The notes under the pieces are model-generated. The model ran no database searches and was not told where the DNA came from. It worked only from the letters and a program-made list of their open reading frames with translations. 9,096 nt of DNA, from NCBI GenBank assembly GCA_937957895.1, contig CALFEZ010000106.1, positions 1-9,096 on the forward strand. The letters run 5' to 3'. A program made the position numbers and the translations under genes. This document shows, one piece after another, positions 1 to 6,871 of this stretch. Every line of letters begins with the position of its first letter. The stretch's first letter is position 1. The stretch comes from an uncultured Erysipelotrichaceae bacterium. Lineage in GTDB: Bacteria > Bacillota_I > Bacilli_A > Erysipelotrichales > Erysipelotrichaceae.

Positions 1-307
1 GCCCAATCACATACCCTAACAGCGACGGAACATAAGCGATCAATCCACTGCCGATGGCAAACAGCACCAATGTAACAAGGATCATTCTTTTTAATCCAAA
101 GCGATCCGCATTATATCCGATGATCGGAGCAAACATGCCAAAAAAGGCATACCCGATATTCATGTATGTCACTTGATGATATGCGATGCCATATAGATCT
201 GCTATCTTGGGTGCCAAGGGCATCACGACATTCATTTCAAATGTCACGACAAATTGGACAACAAGCATCAGCAGGACTGCGATCAATCCGTTTTTATACC
301 TATTCAT
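1..307 (-). CDS. MFS transporter, N-terminal part (cut by left window edge)
   Basis: Partial gene read leftwards off the window edge; it has no stop inside the window. The visible protein begins MNRYKNGLIAVLLMLVVQF and has a first hydrophobic segment, then a loop reaching the motif YNADRFGLKRM. That motif is the family's motif A (GxxaDrfGrrr) between membrane segments 2 and 3, and it is followed by another hydrophobic stretch. This is typical of 12- or 14-helix major facilitator permeases in the cytoplasmic membrane. Substrate cannot be read from this part. Two ATGs are possible, at 313 and at 307. The AAGAG upstream sits about 7 nt from the 307 ATG but only one base from the 313 ATG, so 307 is preferred. 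The gene lies downstream of the mannitol operon on the same strand but beyond a terminator, so co-transcription is uncertain. Whether it moves a polyol, a sugar or a drug is unknown. Confidence 0.85.
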   Translation of the reverse strand, partial: MNRYKNGLIAVLLMLVVQFVVTFEMNVVMPLAPKIADLYGIAYHQVTYMNIGYAFFGMFAPIIGYNADRFGLKRMILVTLVLFAIGSGLIAYVPSLLGYVIG

Positions 308-385
308 ATCCATGCTCTTTTCTAAAACGAGACAATTGTTGCATATTTTGGATCAAAATGCCAACAAATACATCAAAGTAAGCAT

Positions 386-415
386 AAAAAAGCAGCCAAT
401 TGTTTTGTTGACTGC
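386..415 (-). terminator. Rho-independent terminator after the SorE-like dehydrogenase gene
   Basis: On the minus strand GCAGTCAA pairs with TTGGCTGC (8 bp with one G-T wobble, loop of 8) and is followed directly by six T residues. It begins 14 nt after the dehydrogenase stop codon and closes the mannitol operon before the MFS gene. Confidence 0.8.
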
Positions 416-429
416 CCTTTATGTGTTTA

Positions 430-1698
430 TTACTTGATCTCTACATGAAAGTGATCGAGCAGGATCTTCTCTGCTTCAAGATTCCAACATCCTTGTGTTT
501 TTTCTGTTGCTTCAAACAATCTCTTAAACAGTGGATCTGTTTTTCCCAACTCTTCAAAATCCTCGATAGCCGTCAATGGCATCTCGATATGGGTGTAGAT
601 CAGTTTCTTCCCTCCCGGGATAAATGGAAGGTTCATGGTCGTATCGACGACACTGTCAAGCCCACCGACATGTGTGACCATCAGACTTGGATTTGTACGC
701 TTGGTAGCCGATAGATGCAATGCTTCCAACAAATCATCGTTGTTACCTCCGGTCCATCCCATGACGTGAGTATTTAGATAGTGGACATTGTACATGTTGA
801 TTTTTGCACTGAAGTTTTTATCGGTAGGTCCTGCAAAGAAGTTCAGACACCCGTCAAATGCCAACAGCGAATCTGCCTGCTCAACAAGTGCTGCGATCGG
901 CACATAGACAAAAACATCATCGTATCCATGACCATCGGTCAGATCCATGAGTGCTTTATGCTGATCTTCATGATCGTTTGGGTTGATGTAGATCAACTCG
1001 ATGCCACGCTTTGCTGCCATCGATTCAGGCAATACCCGTCTGGCCCGATCGATGCGATCTTGGCTGACATCGGTGACTACCAACACTTTCATTGGGTTAT
1101 CAAGCTGCAATGCATAATCGATGGCACCCAGTCCCATAGGACCACATCCTCCCATGATCATGCAGTAGCCATTTTCTTTGATGCCCATATCGTGCTCATA
1201 CTTAAGCTTTGATGTATGGTAATTTGCTTTGAATGAACCAATGACACAAGACATGGGTTCTCCCAAAGAAGCTTCAAAATAACTGTCTCCCTCATAGACC
1301 ATCAGAGCATTGAGCTCCATCACTTCCTGCGGGATGACCGTATACTGTGTCGCTCCGCCAAACCATTCATACGAGTATCCGGGAGAAGCCAAGGACCCTT
1401 TGTAATTTAGTGCCGGCTGTAAAGCAAACCGTTGTCCCGGTTTGAACTGATGCTGCCACTTCTTTCCTACTTCGACAATGTCTCCTGCCATCTCATGTCC
1501 AATGATCACAGGATTGGTATCTACATTCTGCGGTACTCTTTTGTGTTTTTTCCCTTGTTTTACTGTTTTGTATGTCGACATGCAAATGCTGTCTGTCATG
1601 ACCCTTACAAGGATCTCATCATCTTTGATCTTAGGAAGCTCAAAGCTTTCGTATCTTAGATCATCCAATCCATACAATCTTACACCTTTAGTTTTCAT
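430..1698 (-). CDS. SorE/YggP-like zinc-dependent alcohol dehydrogenase, probable polyol-phosphate dehydrogenase
   Basis: Medium-chain dehydrogenase of 422 residues. It carries catalytic-zinc ligands C39 (DSICMS), H68-E69 (GHE) and E147 (GEP). A Rossmann loop GGCGPMGLG (183-191) follows, with D210 ending the second strand (VVTD), which favours NAD over NADP. The four-cysteine structural-zinc loop of ordinary alcohol dehydrogenases is absent around residues 93-115. Length and sequence style resemble L-sorbose-1-phosphate reductase (SorE) and E. coli YggP, which lies beside the cmtAB mannitol-type PTS genes. It is the last gene of the operon and its ATG overlaps the end of the kinase gene by 11 nt, suggesting translational coupling; GAGGTG lies upstream. 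With no mtlD in the operon, it most likely oxidises the incoming polyol phosphate. From SorE chemistry I infer mannitol-1-phosphate to fructose-1-phosphate. The family call is firm, the substrate is inferred. Confidence 0.85.
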   Translation of the reverse strand: MKTKGVRLYGLDDLRYESFELPKIKDDEILVRVMTDSICMSTYKTVKQGKKHKRVPQNVDTNPVIIGHEMAGDIVEVGKKWQHQFKPGQRFALQPALNYKGSLASPGYSYEWFGGATQYTVIPQEVMELNALMVYEGDSYFEASLGEPMSCVIGSFKANYHTSKLKYEHDMGIKENGYCMIMGGCGPMGLGAIDYALQLDNPMKVLVVTDVSQDRIDRARRVLPESMAAKRGIELIYINPNDHEDQHKALMDLTDGHGYDDVFVYVPIAALVEQADSLLAFDGCLNFFAGPTDKNFSAKINMYNVHYLNTHVMGWTGGNNDDLLEALHLSATKRTNPSLMVTHVGGLDSVVDTTMNLPFIPGGKKLIYTHIEMPLTAIEDFEELGKTDPLFKRLFEATEKTQGCWNLEAEKILLDHFHVEIK

Positions 1699-2641
1699 CT
1701 CGTTTCACCTCTTTGATTTTAACATCACCAAACTTACTATATATCGCATCCAGGGTAGCTGGTTTGGTCCCAAACGTCTCAACCGTCGCAGCTGATGCCG
1801 CCACTGCGAAGATGCATGCTTTTTCAAAGCTCCATGTGTTTGCCTTGGCATAAATCATGGCAGATACCATCGCATCCCCGGCACCCGTGGAACTTGCAAA
1901 ATTGACTTTGAGCCCGTCAGCGACATAAACATGCTCTCGATCTGCAAAGATCGCTCCTTCTTTCCCTCTGGATATGACGACCCACTCGATACCATCATCG
2001 ACCCACTTGACAGCTTGATGGATCAATTGTCGTTCATTTAGAGGATGCTCACTTCTTTGATACCATTGAACTTCTTTATCATTGGGTTTGATCAAATTTG
2101 GAGTTGCTTGAAGACCATATGCAAACGCATCTTTATCGGCATCCAGCACGACCCAGGCACCTTGTTTTTTACCAAGTGCAACGATATGCTGATATAGCTC
2201 GGCTTGAAAGTTTCTGGGAGCACTTCCTGAAAGAACCATGATCGTATGCTGATCGACATGCTGTCTGATTTTGATATTGAGTGCTTCGATGTCTGCATTG
2301 TTGATGCTCGGACCTGGTTCATTGATCTCCGTGATCACATGATCGATGGTGCTGTGCACCTTGAGGTTGACACGTGTATTCCCATCGATGTTCACCATAT
2401 CGGTTTTGATGTTTTCACTGTCAAGTGTAAGCTTGACATGCTCTCCGACATACCCCCCCAAAAAACCCAACGCCAGACTTTCCAATCCCCACAAACTGCA
2501 GTTTTTGCTTACATTGATGCCTTTGCCGGAAGCATCTTCAATGATATCGGTCACGCGGTTGAGTCCACCGATCGTGATGGTATCCAACGTGACCGTCTTA
2601 TCCAATGAAGGATTCAGTGTGATGGCCACGACTTTCATCAT
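1688..2641 (-). CDS. PfkB-family sugar-phosphate kinase, 1-phosphofructokinase (FruK) / tagatose-6-phosphate kinase type
   Basis: Kinase of 316-317 residues, the usual length for FruK and LacC. It opens with the family start VVAITLNPSLDKT. Further landmarks are SGKGINVSK (38-46), NTRVNLKV (88-95), TEINEPGP (104-111), VLSGSAP (136-142), IKPNDKE (184-190) and the C-terminal STGAGD (251-256), whose last Asp is the catalytic base. TRxNxK and TExNxPGP fit the 1-phosphofructokinase/LacC branch rather than ribokinase. The usual GGKG is SGKG here. Likely reaction: fructose-1-phosphate plus ATP to fructose-1,6-bisphosphate in the cytoplasm; tagatose-6-phosphate is the main alternative. The first ATG overlaps the mtlF stop (ATGA). 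A second ATG at 2638 lies 6 nt from AGGAGG and may be the true start. The gene contains a G7/T6 run but stays in frame. Confidence 0.9.
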   Translation of the reverse strand: MMKVVAITLNPSLDKTVTLDTITIGGLNRVTDIIEDASGKGINVSKNCSLWGLESLALGFLGGYVGEHVKLTLDSENIKTDMVNIDGNTRVNLKVHSTIDHVITEINEPGPSINNADIEALNIKIRQHVDQHTIMVLSGSAPRNFQAELYQHIVALGKKQGAWVVLDADKDAFAYGLQATPNLIKPNDKEVQWYQRSEHPLNERQLIHQAVKWVDDGIEWVVISRGKEGAIFADREHVYVADGLKVNFASSTGAGDAMVSAMIYAKANTWSFEKACIFAVAASAATVETFGTKPATLDAIYSKFGDVKIKEVKRDEN

Positions 2642-3093
2642 AAGCCTCCTTTGCTGAGGGCATCATAGATTTTGTCAGTGGATGTTGCTTTGACTAGTTC
2701 AAGTACTTTGTCTTCTTCTTGAAACAGTTCTGCGATGTTGCTGAGGATCTTGATATGCTCTTGATCTTTTCCTGCCAACCCAATGACGAAGTGAACACGA
2801 TTCCCATCCCAATCCATTCCATCTGGCAGAACTAACACACTGATGCCGCTGGCTTTGATGTACTTCTTTGCTTCGTATTCTCCATGAGGTACTGCCAGAT
2901 AGTTGCCTAAGAAAACAGACAGTGATGCATTTCTTTTATGCATTGCTTCGATATACGGTAGTTCGATATAGTCATCACGAAGAAGCATATCACCTACTTT
3001 TTCGATGGCAGAACTAACATCAAAAATCTCATGGGAGATCACGATATTGTCTTTTGCCAGTATTTCTCGTTGTTTCTTTTTGTTTGCAAACAT
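2638..3093 (-). CDS. mtlF: PTS mannitol-type EIIA component
   Basis: Stand-alone EIIA of the mannitol/fructose family, 151 residues, slightly longer at the N terminus than typical MtlF (about 145). The active-site histidine is H70 in LAVPHG, which accepts phosphate from HPr. A second conserved histidine, H113 in AGKDQEHI, corresponds to the auxiliary His111 of E. coli IIA-mannitol. The core VSSAIEKVGDML, PYIEAM and FVIGLAG segments also fit. It passes phosphate to the cysteine of the EIIB domain of MtlA, and by homology with bacilli it may also modify MtlR. It starts 15 nt after the mtlR stop with AAGAGGAA as ribosome site, and its stop overlaps the kinase start. Its position directly after mtlR is the usual one for this operon type. 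Confidence 0.93.
   Translation of the reverse strand: MFANKKKQREILAKDNIVISHEIFDVSSAIEKVGDMLLRDDYIELPYIEAMHKRNASLSVFLGNYLAVPHGEYEAKKYIKASGISVLVLPDGMDWDGNRVHFVIGLAGKDQEHIKILSNIAELFQEEDKVLELVKATSTDKIYDALSKGGL
2645..2651 (-). promoter_or_regulatory. Ribosome binding site inside the 3' end of mtlF, bearing on the kinase start
   Basis: AAGGAGG lies within the last codons of mtlF. It is 3 nt from the ATG at 2641 and 6 nt from the ATG at 2638, so the second start has the better spacing. The overlap implies translational coupling of mtlF and the kinase gene. Confidence 0.7.
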
Positions 3094-3108
3094 GTCTGAT
3101 TCCTCTTT

Positions 3109-5244
3109 CTATATGTTTTTTAGTCGCTGCATCGTCTCGTTGCGATACCACTTCTGCAACAACAACGACAGCGATGATTCAATGTTCTCTTTGTTTTTGT
3201 TTTTGATTGCATTTCTAAATAAATCATCATCGATCAAGCCGGCACTGATGGCACTGAGCATTTTGTTGGTGTCCTTGGGACATTCTTTGTCTGCTACCAT
3301 GATCATGGCAACTGAACAATGTTGAGTTTGTTCATTGACAAATGTCGCTTCATCACTCAGAAAGAACTTCAAGATAGGGTCTTTGATGTCTTTGACTTTG
3401 GCATGAAGCAGGATGACACCTACTTCTTCTACGATGACCGAACCATGCTTTTCTCTGTCGAACAATGCATTTTTGATCTCTTTTGCTTGATTGACACTTT
3501 GGGCACTCATGTGTGACACTTTGTCAATGAGTTGGTTCCATGTCAGTGCATGATGGATGGTCGTCACGGTCACTTGCTTCAATAACTTCTGTATGCTCAA
3601 GTTGATCTGAGCCAACGTTTCCAGTGGATCTTCTTTGAGGTTGATGGGAGGTCGTTGCATGACTTCCTGTTTTTGTCTTTTGCATCTGTGGATCGCTTCT
3701 TTGATGTTTTCGATATCACTTTCCGTCAGTAATGGTTGTACGTATACCGAACATATCGGTGCTTTCTCCAAATAGATCGTGGTTACCAGCAAATCAAACT
3801 GATCCTGCAATGAATCATCCACATCTTCGATGGCAAGTGGAACAACCATCTGCAAATCATGAAAAATGTTCTTGATGCGAGATGATAGCAAACTGGATAT
3901 TCCGATTCCGCTGGCACAAACAACCCCTACTTTCAGTTGGATGCTTTCATTCATCCTCTGTTTCAACCGTTCAAAGGCTGCTCCAAAATGCAATGCCACA
4001 TACCCTACTTCATCGACCGGTATTTCTCGTTGCAGACTGCTTTCCATGACTTGGATCGCTTTTTGACTCGCTTGGAAAATCTCTGGGTACTGCTGCTTGA
4101 TCTGTTCCAGCAAAGGATTTCGGATCTTGAGATTGTAATTCATCCGGGTCAATGCCGGACGAAAATGTGTCAGCAACCCTTTATGGAGTACGTCATCCCC
4201 AATCATGGCAACCCCCATGGTCTGTTCAAAATCCTCGATCATATCATGAATGAGCTGTTTGAGTTTGATGTCATCCATTGTTTGGACGACATCCGATTCA
4301 GGATACAAATCTCTTAATTTTGCTCCTTTGAGGTGCATTAAGATATATGCTATCTCTGCCTGAGGGAATGTGATATCGAACTCTTTTTCCATCGATCGGG
4401 ACAAATCTTCAGCATTGCTGAAGTCTTCATCTTGTTGAAGTTGATACAGCAAATCAGGATCCATCTGGATGATCTCATTGTCGATCAAGCGTTCAATGGC
4501 GATCGTAAGGTGGATGATCAAACCGATCAATGAACTATCCGCCATCTTCTGCACGTACTTGAACTCACTGTTTCGGATGACTTTGATGACATTGGCCAAT
4601 ATCTGATGGTTCAAAAGATTCAGGATGCTGGAACTATCTTGTTGTAGGAAGTACTCTTCGATGTCGAACTCATCTTGATAAAGATAGATCAAATCGATGA
4701 GTTTGTTTTCTTTGAGTTGATTGTGAACAAAGTCTGTCATGGCACGTCGAACATCATCTTCATTGCCTTCTAGCACAAGACCATAACCCGGTTTTCTGAC
4801 AAGTTTCAGCCCATGACTTTCAAACCATCCATCCAAGCTAGCCAGATCGTTGCTGATGGTTGCCTCTGAAACATCAAAAGATCTGGCAAATGTGATCAGC
4901 TTGGATAGGTTTTTATTTTTGAGTATTTCTGCCGTCAACAACATCCTGCGTTGCTGGATGTCATAATAGTCGGATTTGGAGTGATACTCCTGCAATACTT
5001 TCAAAAAGTACGCTTTTTCTTGGATGCTTCCTTTGACTCGAATACCGATGCCTGGTTTGGACTCCAACACCAAATGATAGGGAGTCAGCAAATAATTGCA
5101 TCCAGAAATCTCACGAAACAATGTACGCTTGCTGATATTAAGTGTTTTTGAAAGATGAGAGACCGAGATGAAGTCGTCTTTCGACAACAACTCCAAAAAG
5201 ATCTTGGTTAATCTTGGTGAAAACAATGGACCAGTCAATGTCAT
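3109..5244 (-). CDS. mtlR: PRD-domain transcriptional activator MtlR
   Basis: Multidomain PTS-controlled activator of 711 residues (B. subtilis MtlR is 694). In order it has: a helix-turn-helix near 27-48 (SVSHLSKTLNISKRTLFREI); a second winged-helix region near 112-160 (FDVSEATISNDL); PRD1 with H245 (IIHLTIAIERL) and H304 (LMHLKGAKL); PRD2 with H360 (LLTHFRPAL) and H419 (ALHFGAAFERL); an EIIB-Gat-like domain with C443 (VVCASGIG); and an EIIA-like domain with H614 (VILLHAKV). These match the regulatory sites of B. subtilis MtlR (H230, H289, H342, H399, C419, H599) with almost constant offsets. By homology it activates mtlA when PRD2 is phosphorylated by HPr and the EIIB-like domain is not. 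All phosphorylation sites are present, so regulation appears intact. Start chosen for AGAGGTGAT upstream. It sits between mtlA and mtlF, and has its own probable promoter. Confidence 0.93.
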   Translation of the reverse strand: MTLTGPLFSPRLTKIFLELLSKDDFISVSHLSKTLNISKRTLFREISGCNYLLTPYHLVLESKPGIGIRVKGSIQEKAYFLKVLQEYHSKSDYYDIQQRRMLLTAEILKNKNLSKLITFARSFDVSEATISNDLASLDGWFESHGLKLVRKPGYGLVLEGNEDDVRRAMTDFVHNQLKENKLIDLIYLYQDEFDIEEYFLQQDSSSILNLLNHQILANVIKVIRNSEFKYVQKMADSSLIGLIIHLTIAIERLIDNEIIQMDPDLLYQLQQDEDFSNAEDLSRSMEKEFDITFPQAEIAYILMHLKGAKLRDLYPESDVVQTMDDIKLKQLIHDMIEDFEQTMGVAMIGDDVLHKGLLTHFRPALTRMNYNLKIRNPLLEQIKQQYPEIFQASQKAIQVMESSLQREIPVDEVGYVALHFGAAFERLKQRMNESIQLKVGVVCASGIGISSLLSSRIKNIFHDLQMVVPLAIEDVDDSLQDQFDLLVTTIYLEKAPICSVYVQPLLTESDIENIKEAIHRCKRQKQEVMQRPPINLKEDPLETLAQINLSIQKLLKQVTVTTIHHALTWNQLIDKVSHMSAQSVNQAKEIKNALFDREKHGSVIVEEVGVILLHAKVKDIKDPILKFFLSDEATFVNEQTQHCSVAMIMVADKECPKDTNKMLSAISAGLIDDDLFRNAIKNKNKENIESSLSLLLQKWYRNETMQRLKNI

Positions 5245-5264
5245 ACGATCACCTCTGTGATTTC

Positions 5265-5273
5265 ATTATACCA
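5265..5273 (-). promoter_or_regulatory. Probable extended -10 promoter of mtlR
   Basis: On the minus strand TGGTATAAT matches an extended -10 (TGn-TATAAT). The hexamer 17 nt upstream (ATTATA) is a poor -35, so activation is likely needed. The predicted transcript would start about 14 nt before the mtlR ATG, leaving only room for the ribosome site AGAGGTGAT. Confidence 0.5.
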
Positions 5274-5308
5274 ATCGTTACAGACAGTATAATACGAAGC
5301 ACTTCAAC

Positions 5309-5332
5309 TTTGGAAGATTACTTAGTGCCAAA
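5309..5332 (-). promoter_or_regulatory. Candidate MtlR operator upstream of mtlR
   Basis: On the minus strand it reads TTTGG, 14 nt, then CCAAA. It contains TTGGCA-CT-AAGT-A-A-T-CTT, which shares 14 of 18 positions with a site upstream of mtlA. The left arm also resembles the TTGNCAC half-site that I recall for MtlR boxes of bacilli. It ends 38 nt upstream of the mtlR -10, against 40 nt at mtlA. Confidence 0.45.
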
Positions 5333-5334
5333 AC

Positions 5335-5372
5335 TAAATAATAAAAGGGTCATCCATTTTCATGGATGACCC
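5335..5372 (-). terminator. Hairpin terminator between mtlA and mtlR
   Basis: A perfect 11-bp stem (GGGTCATCCAT at 5347-5357, ATGGATGACCC at 5362-5372, loop of 4) lies just after the mtlA stop. On the minus strand it is followed by TTTTATTATTT, an interrupted T tract. It probably ends part of the mtlA transcripts and protects the mtlA mRNA end, so mtlR and the genes behind it depend on read-through plus the mtlR promoter. Confidence 0.75.
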
Positions 5373-5387
5373 ATACCCACCCCTTGT

Positions 5388-6734
5388 TTATTTTGCCAAA
5401 CGCTCTACGAGTGTATCATACTCAGGAGCTCCGACGAAGTTGACGATGGTGATCACCTCAGCATTGGGAGCTGTAGATTGAACACGTCCCGACAATGATT
5501 TGTGTGTGACGACCATTTCTGCATTTGCAGGAATGTCTTCGACAGAAGAATGGATGACTTCGATGTCAAGACCAGCTTCTCTGATCTTTTTGCGTAAAGT
5601 TGTTGCACCCATGGCACTTGAACCCATGCCTGCATCACAAGCAAAGATGATCTTGCTTACAGCTGCTTTTCTCAAAGGTTTTCCTTTAAGTTCAGCAACT
5701 TTCTCTTTGGCTTCGCCTAGGTTTGCATCAGGATTGGAGAATCTCATCAATACGGATGATACAAAGAATGACACTACCGCTGCTGACGTGACACCGGCAA
5801 GAACCGGGATCAATCCACCACGAGGAGACATGGCGATCAAAGCGAAAATGCTTCCCGGTGAAGGTGTAGCAACCAATCCGGCACCAAGAATAACAAATGT
5901 CAACACACCTGTTGCTCCACCGGCGATGACTGCCAAGATCAAGATAGGATTCATCAAAACATATGGGAAGTAGATCTCATGGATTCCACCAAAGAAGTGG
6001 ATGATGATCGATCCCGGAGCTGATTGTTTGGTCAATCCTTTACCAAACATCCAGCATGCTGCCAAAACGCCTAACCCAGGTCCTGGATTGGTTTCAAGCA
6101 GGAAGAAGATCGATTTGCCCAGTGTGGCTGCTTCCTCTACTCCCAAAGGGCCTAAAACACCATGGTTGATAGCATTGTTTAAAAACAGTACTTTGGCTGG
6201 TTCGATGAAGATCGAAGCAAATGGCAAGAAACCGGCATCGACGATCCATCGTACGGCATTGCCAAGCCCTGTGTTTAAAACCTGGACGGTGGGTCCAATG
6301 ACCAAATAAGCACCTACGGCTAAAAGTAAGCCAAGGATGCCAGCAGAGAAGTTGGCAACCAGCATCTCAAAGCCGGCAGCAACCTTACCTTCAAATGCTT
6401 TATCTACTTTTTTCATCACATAAGCAGACAGTGGACCCATGAGCATGGCTCCTAGAAACATCGGAATGCTTGTCCCTACGATGACACCCATCGTACCGAC
6501 TGCACCAATGACACCTCCACGATTGCCATGGACCAGTTTACCACCGGTATAACCAATCAACAATGGCAACAGATAGACGATCATCGGTCCAACCAAAGAT
6601 GCTAGATCTTCATTGGGTGTCCATCCTGTTGGGATAAACAATGCGGTTATAAATCCCCAGGCGATGAACGCACCGATGTTGGGCATAACCATGCCGCTTA
6701 GAAAGCGACCAAATCGTTGGATATTCTCTCTCAT
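5388..6734 (-). CDS. mtlA: PTS mannitol-specific EIICB permease
   Basis: Membrane permease of 448 residues that takes up D-mannitol and phosphorylates it to mannitol-1-phosphate. Residues about 1-335 form the EIIC channel, very close in sequence to E. coli MtlA: FGRFLSGMVMPNIGAFIAWG (8-27), LLPLLIGYTGGKLV (55-68), LFLNNAINHG (183-192) and GGIHEIYFPYVLMNP (249-263), with E253 equivalent to substrate-binding Glu257. A linker leads to the EIIB domain (about 358-448) with phosphorylated C366 in ACDAGMGSSAMGA. There is no fused EIIA, which fits the separate mtlF. The start is supported by AAAGGGGT 6 nt upstream. Several membrane helices are evident. It is the first gene of the operon. The EIIC motifs point to mannitol rather than another polyol, though C-5 epimers cannot be excluded from sequence. 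Confidence 0.95.
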   Translation of the reverse strand: MRENIQRFGRFLSGMVMPNIGAFIAWGFITALFIPTGWTPNEDLASLVGPMIVYLLPLLIGYTGGKLVHGNRGGVIGAVGTMGVIVGTSIPMFLGAMLMGPLSAYVMKKVDKAFEGKVAAGFEMLVANFSAGILGLLLAVGAYLVIGPTVQVLNTGLGNAVRWIVDAGFLPFASIFIEPAKVLFLNNAINHGVLGPLGVEEAATLGKSIFFLLETNPGPGLGVLAACWMFGKGLTKQSAPGSIIIHFFGGIHEIYFPYVLMNPILILAVIAGGATGVLTFVILGAGLVATPSPGSIFALIAMSPRGGLIPVLAGVTSAAVVSFFVSSVLMRFSNPDANLGEAKEKVAELKGKPLRKAAVSKIIFACDAGMGSSAMGATTLRKKIREAGLDIEVIHSSVEDIPANAEMVVTHKSLSGRVQSTAPNAEVITIVNFVGAPEYDTLVERLAK

Positions 6735-6774
6735 ACAATTACCCCTTTCGATAAAACGCTAGTTATCTACATTC

Positions 6775-6803
6775 ACTATAGGTGCATGAAATAACGATAT
6801 CAA
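6775..6803 (-). promoter_or_regulatory. mtlA promoter
   Basis: On the minus strand, -35 TTGATA (6803-6798), exactly 17 nt, then -10 TATAGT (6780-6775); each hexamer matches 5 of 6 consensus bases. The start would be near 6768, giving a leader of about 34 nt with the ribosome site AAAGGGGT. Confidence 0.7.
6787..6802. promoter_or_regulatory. Weak cre-like sequence overlapping the mtlA -35 and spacer
   Basis: TGAAATAACGATATCA resembles a CcpA cre palindrome (TGnAAnCGnwnnCA) but is 2 nt longer than the normal spacing. Its position over the -35 region would suit catabolite repression, which is usual for mannitol operons. The match is weak. Confidence 0.2.
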
Positions 6804-6820
6804 TCCTTTGAGATTCAAGG

Positions 6821-6843
6821 TTGTCAAGGTGACTTGTTGCCAA
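6821..6843 (-). promoter_or_regulatory. Candidate MtlR operator upstream of mtlA
   Basis: On the minus strand TTGGCAA, 9 nt, TTGACAA: an imperfect inverted repeat (6 of 7 bases) with TTGnCAA arms. It ends 17 nt upstream of the mtlA -35, a position suited to an activator. It shares TTGGCAnnAAGTnAnCTT with the site upstream of mtlR. Confidence 0.5.
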
Positions 6844-6846
6844 ATC

Positions 6847-6871
6847 AAAAAAACCAAATCATGAGATTTGG
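6847..6871 (-). terminator. Terminator of the methyltransferase-fold gene
   Basis: On the minus strand CCAAATC-TCAT-GATTTGG (7-bp perfect stem) is followed by seven T residues. It starts immediately after the stop codon at 6872 and separates this gene from the mannitol operon. Confidence 0.8.

Noticed and set aside
781..1212. 143-codon plus-strand open frame
   Set aside because: It is antisense to the SorE-like dehydrogenase, whose zinc and Rossmann motifs are clear; the plus frame shows no recognisable domain and no ribosome site. Other plus frames over 166-6309, such as 5500-5973, are rejected on the same ground.
6787..6802. cre-like palindrome as firm evidence of CcpA control
   Set aside because: The spacing is 2 nt too long and the match is partial, so it is listed only as a low-confidence feature.
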